64,000 bases of DNA, taken from the NCBI GenBank assembly GCA_900547995.1, contig URIY01000002.1, forward strand, positions 3,494 to 67,493. The letters run 5' to 3'. Each line of letters opens with the position of its first letter. The stretch's first letter is position 1. The notes under the pieces were generated by a model, which was not told the DNA's origin, did no database searches, and worked only from the letters and a program-made list of their open reading frames with translations. A program made the position numbers and the translations under genes. Source of the DNA: an uncultured Mycoplasmatota bacterium (lineage in GTDB: Bacteria; Bacillota_I; Bacilli_A; RF39; UBA660). Of this stretch, positions 51,992 to 62,277 are shown one piece after another.

Positions 51992-52566
51992 CAATTATAA
52001 ATTGTAGTCCCAAATATAAAAGCAATAGTAAAAGTTTTATAGATAAAATAATTAATAATATTGATGATAGTTTTAGTGTATTTAACGTATATAAAGATAA
52101 TTTTGATACCATTATTAATTTTATAAATAAATCAGACAAGATTTTATTTGTGTATCCATTATATGTAGATACTTTGCCATCTAAATTAATAGAATTTTTT
52201 GAATATTTAATAAATAATAATATCTTTTTATATAATAAAAAAACATATATTCTATGTAATTGTGGCTTTTTAGAGGCAAGTCAAAACGATGTATCTATAG
52301 AATTAATAAAAAATATCATTAATAATTTAGATGGAATGTTTATGGGTTATTTTAAAATAGGTGCTGGGGAGGTAATAGGTAAATTAAATAATATATTTAT
52401 GAAATTACTTTGTTTTGACTATTTTTATAAAATCAAAAGATTTAGTAGATGTATTAATTATGGTAAGATGGTCAAATTAAAAGCTACTTTAAATATATTT
52501 AGTAAGAGATTATTTTGCTTTTTAGGTAATATGGCATGGAATAAAAAAATAGGTTTGAATAAATAG
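51985..52566 (+). CDS. Flavodoxin-like fold protein, partner of the preceding gene
   Basis: A 193-aa protein with the flavodoxin N-terminal pattern LTIINCSPKYKSNSKSFIDKI (phosphate-binding loop) and IFFVYPLYVDTLPSKLIEFFEYL-like second motif (KILFVYPLYVDTLPSKLIEF). The second half is helical and Lys/Cys-rich. It may supply the FMN-binding part lacking in its neighbour; this is inference from the overlap and the complementary motifs. Confidence 0.68.
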   Translation: MLTIINCSPKYKSNSKSFIDKIINNIDDSFSVFNVYKDNFDTIINFINKSDKILFVYPLYVDTLPSKLIEFFEYLINNNIFLYNKKTYILCNCGFLEASQNDVSIELIKNIINNLDGMFMGYFKIGAGEVIGKLNNIFMKLLCFDYFYKIKRFSRCINYGKMVKLKATLNIFSKRLFCFLGNMAWNKKIGLNK

Positions 52567-52605
52567 TAATAATGTGATAACATATATAAACAAAGAGGTA
52601 ATGGT

Positions 52606-53517
52606 ATGGAAGTAGTAAATATTACAAAAAATGGATTAAAAAAATTAAAAAAAGTATCATTAGGATATGGAATATTAAATACAGAAGCTGATTTATTTAT
52701 TATGAAAACAAAAGATAAATGGAATATAGAGTATAAAATGTTAAAGACTCTTTTTTGTACGGAAGGGGCTAATTTTAGTAATAAATTATTTACAATAAAT
52801 GAACTTATTGATAATAAAAGTGTAATTAATATAGATGAACTTGTATTACCTGAAAAACTCTTAATAGTTGATGGTCAGGTAAATGGTTTTATAATGCCAT
52901 ATATTGAAAATACTAATTTTGAAGAAATATTAAATGATATAAATATTAGTAATTTACAAAAAATAGAGTATTTTAAACAAATATCTCATATTTTACACAA
53001 AATGGATAATTTAAGAAATAATAGCCATATAACTGATTTTTATTTAAATGATTTGCATGCTAGTAATTTTATATTAAATAAAAAAACGGGTAAAATAAAT
53101 GTGGTCGATTTAGATAGTTGTAAAATTAATGGTAATAAACCATTTGCTGCTAAATATTTAACTCCTTTTTCGCCTATATCTAGTATGAAAGCCAAATATA
53201 GAGTAAATGAAGAAATTAATTTTTTAGGGTATATTATTCCTGATAAAAATACTGATCTTTATTGTTACATCATGACACTTATGAATTTCTTATTTAAAGG
53301 TAGAATTAGTTCTTTAGGAAGAGATAAGTATTATCTTTATTTAGAATATTTGAGGAGTATTAACTATCCATATGAACTTCTTGATAAGTTATCTAAAATA
53401 TATGAATATGTAGATAATGAAGAAATAGGTGATGAATTAGATTTATTAACTAATGATATGATTGTTATGGCGCAAAGTAAAATATTTAATATGAAAACAA
53501 AAAAACTAGGTAACTAG
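52606..53517 (+). CDS. Protein-kinase-like fold protein
   Basis: A 303-aa soluble protein with a divergent protein kinase pattern. A candidate ATP-binding Lys and alpha-C Glu lie in LFIMKTKDKWNIEYKML. The hinge region is around GFIMPYIENTNFEEIL. The catalytic loop reads FYLNDLHASNFILN (Asp and Asn present) and the metal Asp is in INVVDLDSCKING. No membrane anchor or sensor domain is present. Substrate unknown; it could be a protein or small-molecule kinase. AAAGAGGTAA precedes the ATG. A strong terminator starts within its last codons. Confidence 0.68.
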   Translation: MEVVNITKNGLKKLKKVSLGYGILNTEADLFIMKTKDKWNIEYKMLKTLFCTEGANFSNKLFTINELIDNKSVINIDELVLPEKLLIVDGQVNGFIMPYIENTNFEEILNDINISNLQKIEYFKQISHILHKMDNLRNNSHITDFYLNDLHASNFILNKKTGKINVVDLDSCKINGNKPFAAKYLTPFSPISSMKAKYRVNEEINFLGYIIPDKNTDLYCYIMTLMNFLFKGRISSLGRDKYYLYLEYLRSINYPYELLDKLSKIYEYVDNEEIGDELDLLTNDMIVMAQSKIFNMKTKKLGN

Positions 53518-53523
53518 TTTTTT
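53502..53523 (+). terminator. Terminator between the kinase-like gene and convergent def
   Basis: AAAACTAG and CTAGTTTT with a GTAA tetraloop, followed by TT. The A-run on the left allows use on the minus strand for def as well. Confidence 0.8.
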
Positions 53524-54070
53524 ATATTAAACGCATTTCTGATTCTAAATAAAAAGGTTTCTTTTTATTAATATGGTCATAAAATAAAATGCCTTCTAAG
53601 TGATCAATTTCATGTTGAAAAGCAATGGATAAATCTTCTCTTGCTCTTACTTTTATTTTATTACCATCTTCATCATAGCCCTCAACGGTAACTCTAGCAT
53701 GTCTTGGAACATGTCCCTCAACTTCACGATTAACACTCAAACATCCTTCACCAGCCTCAGCTGCAATCATCTCATTAGAAGTGCTAACAATTTTAGGATT
53801 AATGAATACATAATTATCAAATACTCCATCTTCAACCTCATGAACAATAATAATTATTCTTTTATTTATACCGAGCTGTGGAAAGGCGATTCCCATTCCA
53901 GGCCTTAAGTTATATTTTTTTGAGTATGATTCTATTTGACTATATGTTAAATGATCAATGCTTCTTTGAATTAATTGCTTTTCTTCCTTTGAAAGAGGAA
54001 AAGTAGCATCAATACTTTTCATTCTTAGTCTTTTGTCTTTTTCATCTAGAATATTAAGTTTTTTAAACAT
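53522..54070 (-). CDS. def: Peptide deformylase
   Basis: A 182-aa type 2 (Gram-positive) deformylase that removes the N-formyl group from new proteins. All three motifs are present: GMGIAFPQLG, EGCLSVN and QHEIDHLEG with the metal-binding His residues. ATG 54070 on the minus strand lies 9 bases from GGAG. ATG 54076 and TTG 54079 are nearer alternatives. It is a single-gene unit divergent from recG. Confidence 0.95.
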   Translation of the reverse strand: MFKKLNILDEKDKRLRMKSIDATFPLSKEEKQLIQRSIDHLTYSQIESYSKKYNLRPGMGIAFPQLGINKRIIIIVHEVEDGVFDNYVFINPKIVSTSNEMIAAEAGEGCLSVNREVEGHVPRHARVTVEGYDEDGNKIKVRAREDLSIAFQHEIDHLEGILFYDHINKKKPFYLESEMRLI

Positions 54071-54182
54071 ATACATCAACTCCGCATATATATTTTAACA
54101 CACATTTAAAAAAATACAATCATCATTTTGTTGTATATAAACAAGATTATATAATTTAATGTATCTAAAAAAAATTATAATA

Positions 54183-54211
54183 TTGACTTGCGAATATTTG
54201 TTCGCTATAAT
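54183..54211 (+). promoter_or_regulatory. SigA promoter of recG
   Basis: TTGACT, 17 bases, TATAAT, 17 bases before the recG ATG, with GGGTGAG between. The spacer contains a LexA-like box. Confidence 0.82.
54191..54204 (+). promoter_or_regulatory. LexA (SOS) box-like operator in the recG promoter
   Basis: CGAATATTTGTTCG. The Gram-positive LexA box is built as CGAAC-N4-GTTCG; 9 of the 10 arm bases match. It lies between -35 and -10, an ideal repressor position. Confidence 0.6.
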
Positions 54212-54228
54212 TGATATAGGGTGAGTAT

Positions 54229-56223
54229 ATGAATGATTTATCAGATATAAAGGGACTTGGACCAAAGGGAATTAATAACTTAAAAAAAGTTAATATAAAT
54301 ACCTGTAATGATCTAATTAATTTTTATCCATATAAGTATAATGTTATAAAAAAAAGTGATATTAGATCATTAAATCAAGATGATAAGATTATCATAGATG
54401 GATATGTTGAAACAATACCAATAGTATATTTTATAAATAAAAAATTAAATAAAATGAGTTTTAAACTTAATACTGGTGAACGAATAATTAATATTACTAT
54501 TTTTAATAGAAGCTATTTGAAAAGTAAACTTGATTTAAAAAATGTTATTATTGTTATAGGTAAATATGATAAAGAACATAATTCTATTGTTGCTACAGAT
54601 ATAAGATTCGAAAAAATTGGAGATGAAATTAAAATAGAACCAGTATATCATGGTATTCATGGAATTAGTAATAAGGCGATTAATAATTTTATTATGCAGG
54701 TTCTTGATAATAATAAAACGATAATTGATAATATACCTGATTATTTTAAGGAAAAATATAATTTTAAAGACAAATTTACATCAATAAAAATAGTTCATAA
54801 TCCTAATGATATAGATATACTAAATAGGTCAGTAACGCGATTAAAATATGAGGAATTATTTGTATTTATGTTAAAAATGAATTATTTAAAGCAAAGGAAG
54901 AATACTTTAAATGGTATAACTAGAGTTGTATCATATACAAGGGTTAAAGATTTTATTGATAATTTGCCTTTTAAATTAACAAGTGATCAAGAATTATCTA
55001 TTCAACAAATATATGAAGATATGGTAAGTTCCAATATAATGAATAGATTATTACAAGGGGATGTAGGTAGTGGTAAAACAATAGTAGCGATATGTGCTAT
55101 GTATATAAATTTTCTAAGTGGTTATCAAAGTGCAATGATGGCTCCTACAGAAGTTTTGGCAATGCAACATTATAATAATTTGATTAAGTATTTTGAAAAT
55201 TATAATATCAAAGTAGGGTTACTTACAGGGAAGATGAAAGCATCTGAAAAAAGAAGAATGCATGAAATGATACAAAATGGAGAAATTGATGTCATTATAG
55301 GCACACATGCTTTAATAACCGAAGATGTTATATATAAGAATTTAGGGTTAGTAATAACAGATGAACAACATAGATTTGGAGTTAATCAAAGAGGATGCCT
55401 TAAATCAAAGGGTATTAATCCTGATATTTTATATATGAGTGCAACACCTATTCCTAGAACATATGCTTTAACGCTATATGGCGATATGGATATATCTAAT
55501 ATTAAAACTATGCCTATTGGTAGGAAGGATGTTCAAACATATTTAAAAAGTAATAATGACATAAAAGATGTCCTTATGATGATGTATAGTCAGTTAAGAG
55601 AAAATCATCAAATATATGTTGTTGCTCCATTAATTGAAGAATCTGAAAACAGTGATATGGAAAATGTTCTAGATTTATATGATAAGATGAATAGAGCATT
55701 TGGCAAGAAATATAGTATAGGTATAATGCATGGTAAATTAAAAAATGATGAAAAAGAAGAAATGATGCGTGCTTTTAAAGAAAATGAAATACAAGTTCTA
55801 GTCGCAACAACAGTCATAGAAGTTGGTGTTGATGTGCCTAATGCTACAATGATGGTTATATTTGATGCATATAGATTTGGACTTTCAACGATTCATCAAT
55901 TAAGAGGTAGAGTAGGTAGAAATTCAATTCTATCATATTGTATATTAATAAGTGATAAAGAAACAAAACGATTACAAATATTAACAGAAACAACAGATGG
56001 CTTTAAAATAAGTGAGGAAGATTTTTTATTAAGAGGTAGCGGTGATATATTTGGTATTAAACAAAGTGGTGATATGGTATTTAATTTATCAAATTTAAAA
56101 AGGGATTATAAACTTCTATTACGAGTAAAAGATGATGTTGAGTATTTTGTTGATAATATTATTGATAATGATAATAATGTATATTTTAAGGAACTGATTA
56201 AGAATTCGATTAATTTGAATTAA
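54229..56223 (+). CDS. recG: ATP-dependent DNA helicase RecG
   Basis: A 664-aa branch-migration helicase that processes stalled forks and Holliday junctions. The N-terminal wedge/OB domain covers about 1-200. The helicase motifs follow: LLQGDVGSGKTIVAI (I), TGKMKASEKRR (Ia region), IIGTHAL, TDEQHRFG (II), MSATPIPRTYALT (III), LVATTVIEVGVDVPNAT (V) and HQLRGRVGRN (VI). The TRG motif region (ILTETTDGFKISEEDFLLRG) completes it. Slightly shorter than the usual 680 aa. The LexA-like box suggests SOS control. Confidence 0.97.
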   Translation: MNDLSDIKGLGPKGINNLKKVNINTCNDLINFYPYKYNVIKKSDIRSLNQDDKIIIDGYVETIPIVYFINKKLNKMSFKLNTGERIINITIFNRSYLKSKLDLKNVIIVIGKYDKEHNSIVATDIRFEKIGDEIKIEPVYHGIHGISNKAINNFIMQVLDNNKTIIDNIPDYFKEKYNFKDKFTSIKIVHNPNDIDILNRSVTRLKYEELFVFMLKMNYLKQRKNTLNGITRVVSYTRVKDFIDNLPFKLTSDQELSIQQIYEDMVSSNIMNRLLQGDVGSGKTIVAICAMYINFLSGYQSAMMAPTEVLAMQHYNNLIKYFENYNIKVGLLTGKMKASEKRRMHEMIQNGEIDVIIGTHALITEDVIYKNLGLVITDEQHRFGVNQRGCLKSKGINPDILYMSATPIPRTYALTLYGDMDISNIKTMPIGRKDVQTYLKSNNDIKDVLMMMYSQLRENHQIYVVAPLIEESENSDMENVLDLYDKMNRAFGKKYSIGIMHGKLKNDEKEEMMRAFKENEIQVLVATTVIEVGVDVPNATMMVIFDAYRFGLSTIHQLRGRVGRNSILSYCILISDKETKRLQILTETTDGFKISEEDFLLRGSGDIFGIKQSGDMVFNLSNLKRDYKLLLRVKDDVEYFVDNIIDNDNNVYFKELIKNSINLN

Positions 56224-56258
56224 TCTTTATTTTATATATGAAAAGTAATAAAAAATCA

Positions 56259-56288
56259 TTGACAATCATACAATATAAGTGATATATT
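56259..56288 (+). promoter_or_regulatory. SigA promoter of the str operon
   Basis: TTGACA, 18 bases, TATATT. The predicted start near 56295 gives a leader of about 88 bases with a hairpin. Confidence 0.75.
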
Positions 56289-56308
56289 AATATCGCATTC
56301 ATATTTTG

Positions 56309-56331
56309 GATTTACTTAGGTAAATCTTTAA
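56309..56331 (+). promoter_or_regulatory. Hairpin in the rpsL leader
   Basis: GATTTAC and GTAAATC form a perfect 7-bp stem with a TTAG loop, followed by the T-rich TTTAATT. It lies between the promoter and rpsL and could be a weak attenuator or a binding site for a ribosomal protein. Confidence 0.4.
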
Positions 56332-56382
56332 TTAACATTTTATAAGAAACGCGTGGATGTGTGTAAAGAAAGGAGGAATATC

Positions 56383-56802
56383 ATGCCTACAATTAATCAA
56401 TTAGTTAGAAATAGACGTAGTGAAAAAACAAGAAAAAGTAAATCACCAGTTTTAGGAATTGGTTATAATAGCAAGGAGAAAAAGCAAACTAAAGCTCAAG
56501 CTCCACAAAAACGTGGTGTTTGTACTCGTGTTGGTACAATGACTCCAAAGAAACCAAACTCAGCTCTTCGTAAATATGCTCGTGTTAGACTTTCTAATGG
56601 AATGGAAGTTACTGCTTATATTATGGGTGAGGGACACAACTTACAAGAGCACAGTGTTGTATTAATTCGTGGTGGACGTGTTAAGGACTTAATCGGTGTT
56701 CGTTATCATATTGTACGTGGTACACTTGATACTGCCGGAGTTGACAAACGTCGCCAAGGTCGTTCTAAATATGGAACAAAGAGACCAAAAGATAAAAAAT
56801 AA
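56383..56802 (+). CDS. rpsL: 30S ribosomal protein S12
   Basis: A 139-aa decoding-site protein: [37 protein letters not shown] and [16 protein letters not shown]. The Lys of the PKKPNS motif, where streptomycin resistance changes occur, is the wild-type residue. ATG 56383 follows AAGGAGGAAT. First gene of the str operon. Confidence 0.98.
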   Translation: MPTINQLVRNRRSEKTRKSKSPVLGIGYNSKEKKQTKAQAPQKRGVCTRVGTMTPKKPNSALRKYARVRLSNGMEVTAYIMGEGHNLQEHSVVLIRGGRVKDLIGVRYHIVRGTLDTAGVDKRRQGRSKYGTKRPKDKK

Positions 56803-56809
56803 TAATTAA

Positions 56810-57310
<501 letters not shown>

Positions 57311-57331
57311 TTATAAGGAAAGGAATATAAT

Positions 57332-59407
57332 ATGGCTCGTGAATATAGCTTAGAGAATACTCGTAATTTTGGTATCATGGCACACATTGATGCTGGAAAA
57401 ACTACTTGTACAGAACGTATTTTATTTCATACAGGAAAAATCCATAAAATTGGTGAAACACATGATGGTGCTTCACAAATGGACTGGATGGAGCAAGAAC
57501 AAGAACGTGGTATTACTATAACATCAGCAGCTACAACAGCATTCTGGAAGCACAATCGTTTAAATATAATTGATACTCCAGGTCACGTTGACTTTACTGT
57601 TGAAGTTTCAAGATCACTTCGTGTATTAGATGGTGCTGTTGCCCTTCTTGATACACAAGCAGGTGTAGAACCACAAACGGAAACTGTATGGCGTCAAGCA
57701 AGTGAATTCAAAGTTCCTCGTTTAATCTTCTGTAATAAGATGGATAAAATGGGTGCTAACTTTGAATACAGTTTAAAAACTATTGATGACCGTTTAGGCG
57801 TTAATGCTAAACCAATTGAATGGCCAATTGGCGCTGAAAATGAATTCAATGGTGTTATTGATTTAATAACAAGAACTGCTTACCATTATGATGGAAAGCA
57901 AGATGAAAACCCAACTATTATTGATATCCCTGCTGATATGGTAGATTTAGTTGAGGAAAAACGTAATGACTTAATTGAAGCAGTTGCTGAATTTGATGAT
58001 GAACTTATGACTAAATACCTAGATGGTGAAGAGGTAAGTGTTGAAATGATTAAAGCAGCAATTAGAAAAGGTGTTTTAAGTGCTGAATTCTTCCCAGTAT
58101 TATGTGGTACTGCACTTGGAAACATGGGTGTTAAGTTATTACTAGATGCTGTTATTGATTATTTACCATCTCCACTTGATATACCTTCAATTAAAGGTGT
58201 TGATATGGATGGTGAACCAATCGAAAGACATCCATCTGATTCAGAACCTTTTGCAGCTCTTGCATTTAAGGTTATGACAGATCCATTTGTTGGAAAATTA
58301 ACATTCTTCCGTGTATATTCAGGACATTTATCAAGCGGTTCATACGTTTTAAATGCTACTAAAAATACTAAGGAAAGAGTGGGACGTATCCTACAAATGC
58401 ATGCTAATACAAGAACAGAAATTAGTGAAGTTTATACAGGTGATATCGCTGCTGCAGTAGGTCTTAAAAATACAACTACTGGAGATACACTTTGCGATGA
58501 AAAGAAACCTTGTATTCTAGAATCAATGGAATTCCCAGAACCAGTTATTGAACTTGCTGTTGAACCAAAATCAAAAGCAGATCAAGATAAGATGGGACTT
58601 GCTCTTCAAAAATTAGCTGAAGAAGATCCAACATTTAGAGCTTCAACAGATTTTGAAACAGGTCAAACTATTATTGCTGGTATGGGTGAATTACACCTTG
58701 ATATTATCGTTGATCGTATGAAACGTGAATTTGGTGTTGAAGCTAATATTGGTAAACCACAAGTTTCATATCGTGAGACAATTACACAAGCAGCAGAATG
58801 CGAAGGAAAATATATCAAACAATCTGGTGGACGTGGACAATACGGACATGTTTGGATTAGATTTGAACCAAATCCAGATAAAGGATATGAATTCGTTGAT
58901 GCAATCGTTGGTGGTGTTGTTCCAAGAGAATATATACCAGTAACTGATAAAGGTTTACAAGATGCCCTAAAGACAGGTGTTTTAGCAGGTTACCCTATGG
59001 TAGATGTTAAAGCAACATTATTTGATGGATCATATCATGATGTTGACTCATCTGAAATGGCATATAAAATTGCTGCATCTATGGCTTTAAAAGAGGCTAA
59101 AAATAAATGTAAACCAGTTTTACTTGAACCTATCATGAAAGTTCAAATTGTTGTTCCTGATGAATATCTTGGAACAGTTATGGGAGATGTTACATCTCGT
59201 CGTGGTCGTCCACTAGGACAAGAATCTCGTGGAAATGCACTTGCAATCAATGCATTAGTACCACTTTCAGAAATGTTTGGATATGCAACAAGTTTACGTT
59301 CAAATACACAAGGACGTGGAACATTCATTATGGAATTTGATCATTACGAAGAAGTTCCAAAGAACATTGCTGAAGAAATCATCAAAAAAAATGGTGGTAA
59401 TAATTAA
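57332..59407 (+). CDS. fusA: Elongation factor G
   Basis: A 691-aa translocase GTPase. G1 is [18 protein letters not shown], then G2 with [12 protein letters not shown]3 [12 protein letters not shown] and G4 NKMDKMG. Domains II-V follow, with the tip-loop region [12 protein letters not shown] and the C-terminal RRGRPLGQ. One normal-length copy. AAGGAAAGGAA precedes the ATG. Third gene of the str operon. Confidence 0.98.
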   Translation: MAREYSLENTRNFGIMAHIDAGKTTCTERILFHTGKIHKIGETHDGASQMDWMEQEQERGITITSAATTAFWKHNRLNIIDTPGHVDFTVEVSRSLRVLDGAVALLDTQAGVEPQTETVWRQASEFKVPRLIFCNKMDKMGANFEYSLKTIDDRLGVNAKPIEWPIGAENEFNGVIDLITRTAYHYDGKQDENPTIIDIPADMVDLVEEKRNDLIEAVAEFDDELMTKYLDGEEVSVEMIKAAIRKGVLSAEFFPVLCGTALGNMGVKLLLDAVIDYLPSPLDIPSIKGVDMDGEPIERHPSDSEPFAALAFKVMTDPFVGKLTFFRVYSGHLSSGSYVLNATKNTKERVGRILQMHANTRTEISEVYTGDIAAAVGLKNTTTGDTLCDEKKPCILESMEFPEPVIELAVEPKSKADQDKMGLALQKLAEEDPTFRASTDFETGQTIIAGMGELHLDIIVDRMKREFGVEANIGKPQVSYRETITQAAECEGKYIKQSGGRGQYGHVWIRFEPNPDKGYEFVDAIVGGVVPREYIPVTDKGLQDALKTGVLAGYPMVDVKATLFDGSYHDVDSSEMAYKIAASMALKEAKNKCKPVLLEPIMKVQIVVPDEYLGTVMGDVTSRRGRPLGQESRGNALAINALVPLSEMFGYATSLRSNTQGRGTFIMEFDHYEEVPKNIAEEIIKKNGGNN

Positions 59408-59477
59408 TTAAGTCTTGATATTTTTTCAAGATTTAGATACAATATTTATGTATAATAATTAAAGGAGGAAAATTAAA

Positions 59478-60662
59478 ATGGCAAAAGCTAAATTCGATCG
59501 TTCAAAACCACATGTTAATATTGGTACAATTGGACACGTAGACCATGGTAAAACTACTTTAACAGCAGCTATTACCAATGTATTATCAAAAAAAGGATAT
59601 GCTGATTTCGTTGATTATGCAAACATCGATAAGGCACCTGAAGAAAGAGAAAGAGGTATTACAATTAATACTTCACATGTTGAATATCAAACTGATAAGA
59701 GACACTATGCACACGTTGACTGTCCAGGACATGCTGACTATGTAAAGAACATGATTACTGGTGCAGCTCAAATGGATGGAGCAATCTTAGTTATTGCTGC
59801 AACTGATGGACCTATGGCACAAACTCGTGAACATATCTTACTTTCACGTCAAGTTGGTGTACCTCGTATGGTTGTATTCATGAACAAATGTGATATGGTA
59901 GATGATCCAGAATTACTAGACTTAGTAGAAATGGAAATTCGTGACCTATTAAATGAATACGGATTTGATGGAGATAATACTCCAATTATTCGTGGATCAG
60001 CATTAAAAGCTCTTGAAGGAGATCCTAAGTATGAACAAGCAATCCTTGACTTAATGGATGCAGTTGATAATTGGATTGAAACTCCAGTTCGTGATACTGA
60101 TAAACCATTCTTAATGCCAATTGAAGACGTTTTCACAATCACAGGACGTGGTACTGTTGTTACAGGACGTGTTGAACGTGGACAATTGAAACTTAATGAT
60201 GAAGTTGAAATCGTTGGTATCAAAGATACTAAGAAAACTGTTGTTACAGGAATTGAAATGTTTAGAAAACAACTAGACTATGCTGAAGCAGGAGATAATG
60301 CTGGTGTATTATTACGTGGTATTTCTCGTGAAGAAGTTGAAAGAGGTCAAGTTCTTGCTAAACCAGGTTCAGTTACTCCACATAAGAAATTCAAAGCTCA
60401 AGTTTATATCTTAAGTAAAGAAGAAGGTGGAAGACATACACCATTTATGTCAAATTATCGTCCACAATTCTATTTCAGAACTACAGATGTTACTGGTGTT
60501 ATTGAATTACCAGAAGGTGTAGAAATGGTTATGCCTGGAGATAACGTTGAAATGACAGTTGAATTAATTGCTCCAATCGCAATTGAAAATGGTACTAAAT
60601 TCTCTATCCGTGAGGGTGGACATACAGTTGGTGCTGGTAACGTTTCAGAAGTTATTGAATAA
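59478..60662 (+). CDS. tuf: Elongation factor Tu
   Basis: A 394-aa GTPase that delivers aminoacyl-tRNA. It has [50 protein letters not shown] and the C-terminal [31 protein letters not shown] precedes the ATG. The 70-base spacer after fusA holds an imperfect hairpin (TCTTGA/TCAAGA at 59413-59431) and a TATAAT at 59451, so tuf may also have its own weak promoter. A very strong terminator follows. Confidence 0.98.
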   Translation: MAKAKFDRSKPHVNIGTIGHVDHGKTTLTAAITNVLSKKGYADFVDYANIDKAPEERERGITINTSHVEYQTDKRHYAHVDCPGHADYVKNMITGAAQMDGAILVIAATDGPMAQTREHILLSRQVGVPRMVVFMNKCDMVDDPELLDLVEMEIRDLLNEYGFDGDNTPIIRGSALKALEGDPKYEQAILDLMDAVDNWIETPVRDTDKPFLMPIEDVFTITGRGTVVTGRVERGQLKLNDEVEIVGIKDTKKTVVTGIEMFRKQLDYAEAGDNAGVLLRGISREEVERGQVLAKPGSVTPHKKFKAQVYILSKEEGGRHTPFMSNYRPQFYFRTTDVTGVIELPEGVEMVMPGDNVEMTVELIAPIAIENGTKFSIREGGHTVGAGNVSEVIE

Positions 60663-60679
60663 TAATTATATGATTAATA

Positions 60680-60709
60680 AAAAAACTCTATCAAATGATA
60701 GAGTTTTTT
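60680..60709. terminator. Strong bidirectional terminator after tuf
   Basis: AAAAAACTCTATC pairs perfectly with GATAGAGTTTTTT (13 bp) around AAAT. The A-run on the left and T-run on the right serve tuf on plus and the convergent YjcZ-like gene on minus. Confidence 0.92.
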
Positions 60710-60874
60710 CTAGTTATTACCCCAAGCTCTAGCACCGATAATAATAACTAAAAGGATAAATAATACTAAGATTATAGCTGCACCATATCCAGCGCCATAT
60801 CCAGTTCCGCCACATGGAGCATATTGACCACATCCGCCAGAACCATATCCTTGATATCCACCGTAATAATACAT
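60710..60874 (-). CDS. YjcZ-like small glycine/tyrosine-rich membrane protein (sporulation-associated family)
   Basis: A 54-aa protein: a Gly/Tyr-rich N-terminus (MYYYGGYQGYGSGGCGQY...) followed by one membrane helix (AAIILVLFILLVIIIGA) and a short tail. This is the pattern of the YjcZ family, induced during sporulation in Bacillus. ATG at 60874 on the minus strand follows AAAGGAGG by 8 bases; a longer in-frame start lies upstream of that site and is rejected. Its role is unknown. Confidence 0.8.
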   Translation of the reverse strand: MYYYGGYQGYGSGGCGQYAPCGGTGYGAGYGAAIILVLFILLVIIIGARAWGNN

Positions 60875-61021
60875 AAAGCGTGCCTCCTTTTCTATTTTCA
60901 ATATATATTATTATAAAAATACGTTTTTGCATAAACTAAAACCCATTTTTTTTATTTTCTTCTAAACTTGTTTAAAAAAAATATATATTGTGTTATTATA
61001 TAATATGTAGGGTGATAAGAT

Positions 61022-62206
61022 ATGAAACATTTATTTAGAAAAATATTTAAAAATTTTAAGTATATGGATAAACAATTATTAATTGTTTCACTTATCATGA
61101 TTGCTTATGGTCTTCTAAATATTGTTACAGCATCTAGTAGAGAAGCAGTAGATAAAGAAGTTCCTTTATATTATTTTTTCTTTAAACAATCAATTATGCT
61201 TATAATTGGCTTGATAATTGGCTTGATTATTATTAAGACCGATACAGGATCTAAAAAATTTTCAACTATATCTATGCTTGGTTTTATTGCAATTGGTATT
61301 TGTTTAGTATATGTATCTTTATATGGAAATAGTAATAGAGGTGCTAAAAATTGGATTTCTATTGCAGGTATTACATTTCAACCAAGTGAGCTTGCTAAAC
61401 CCATTATTATTGTTTGTTTGTCACTCTTATTTGAAAAATATTATAATTATTTTAAAACTAAAGGAATAAATCATTATAATAAAATTGCACTTATTTTATT
61501 TATTGGCCTTACTTATGCGGCTATTATTTTCTTTCAAAAAGACCTTGGTACAATGCTTATTATATGTATTATTTTTATTGTTCTTTTCCTAGCAAGCCCC
61601 ATACTTAGAATTGAAAAGGTTAAAACATCAATGACTGTACTTGTCGCAGGAACAATTGGTATTTTAATTTTAATGGTTGGAACAGGTGGAAAGGTCTTGT
61701 CAGAAGCCCAATTAGAAAGATTTAATTTTTTTAATCCTTGTAAAAATTATGAAACAAGTGGTTATCAAATATGCAATAGTTTTATTGCTATAAATGATGG
61801 TGGGTTAACAGGACTAGGGATTGGTAAAAGTAAGCAAAAATATTCTTACATACCAGAGCCTCATACTGATAGTGTGTTTGCTATTATAGTGGAAGAAAAT
61901 GGATTAATTTTTTGTGCCTTTATTTTTATTGGATATATGGTAATACTATGGCGAATACTTGAAATATCATCTAGAGCAACAACTATTCGAGGAAGATATA
62001 TATCTTTAGGAGTAGCAACTTATTTCTTTGCCCATATTTTTATTAATTTAGGAGGTTTATTTGGTATTATACCGTTAACGGGAGTACCATTGCCATTCTT
62101 ATCATATGGTGGCTCATTTTTGATATCATCTATATGCTCATTATGTTTAGTACAAAGAGTTTCTATTGAAACTTCCTTATCTAATATAGATACAAAAGTA
62201 ATGTAA
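61022..62206 (+). CDS. rodA: SEDS-family peptidoglycan polymerase, RodA-like
   Basis: A 394-aa protein with ten membrane helices. Conserved SEDS motifs: FQPSELAKPIIIVCLS, PEPHTDSVFAIIVEENGLI and TGVPLPFLSYGGSFL. It polymerises lipid II glycan with a class B PBP. RodA (elongation) is preferred to FtsW (division) from length and the presence of mreCD in this genome, but synteny does not decide. TATAAT at 60999 and GGGTGATAAGAT before the ATG. The stop codon is inside a terminator. Confidence 0.88.
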   Translation: MKHLFRKIFKNFKYMDKQLLIVSLIMIAYGLLNIVTASSREAVDKEVPLYYFFFKQSIMLIIGLIIGLIIIKTDTGSKKFSTISMLGFIAIGICLVYVSLYGNSNRGAKNWISIAGITFQPSELAKPIIIVCLSLLFEKYYNYFKTKGINHYNKIALILFIGLTYAAIIFFQKDLGTMLIICIIFIVLFLASPILRIEKVKTSMTVLVAGTIGILILMVGTGGKVLSEAQLERFNFFNPCKNYETSGYQICNSFIAINDGGLTGLGIGKSKQKYSYIPEPHTDSVFAIIVEENGLIFCAFIFIGYMVILWRILEISSRATTIRGRYISLGVATYFFAHIFINLGGLFGIIPLTGVPLPFLSYGGSFLISSICSLCLVQRVSIETSLSNIDTKVM

Positions 62207-62224
62207 GTTTTTTACATTTTTTTT
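62200..62224 (+). terminator. Terminator overlapping the rodA stop
   Basis: AATGTAA pairs with TTACATT around GTTTT, and the right arm runs into eight T. The left arm contains the stop codon. Confidence 0.75.
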
Positions 62225-62277
62225 GTTTTAAAAAGGGATTTATTACTTGTTTATTGTAATATATAAATGGTGATGGT

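Noticed and set aside
59849..60223. 124-codon open frame antisense to tuf
   Set aside because: Lies entirely inside EF-Tu on the other strand, has no ribosome site and codes a Ser/Arg-rich sequence typical of an antisense shadow.
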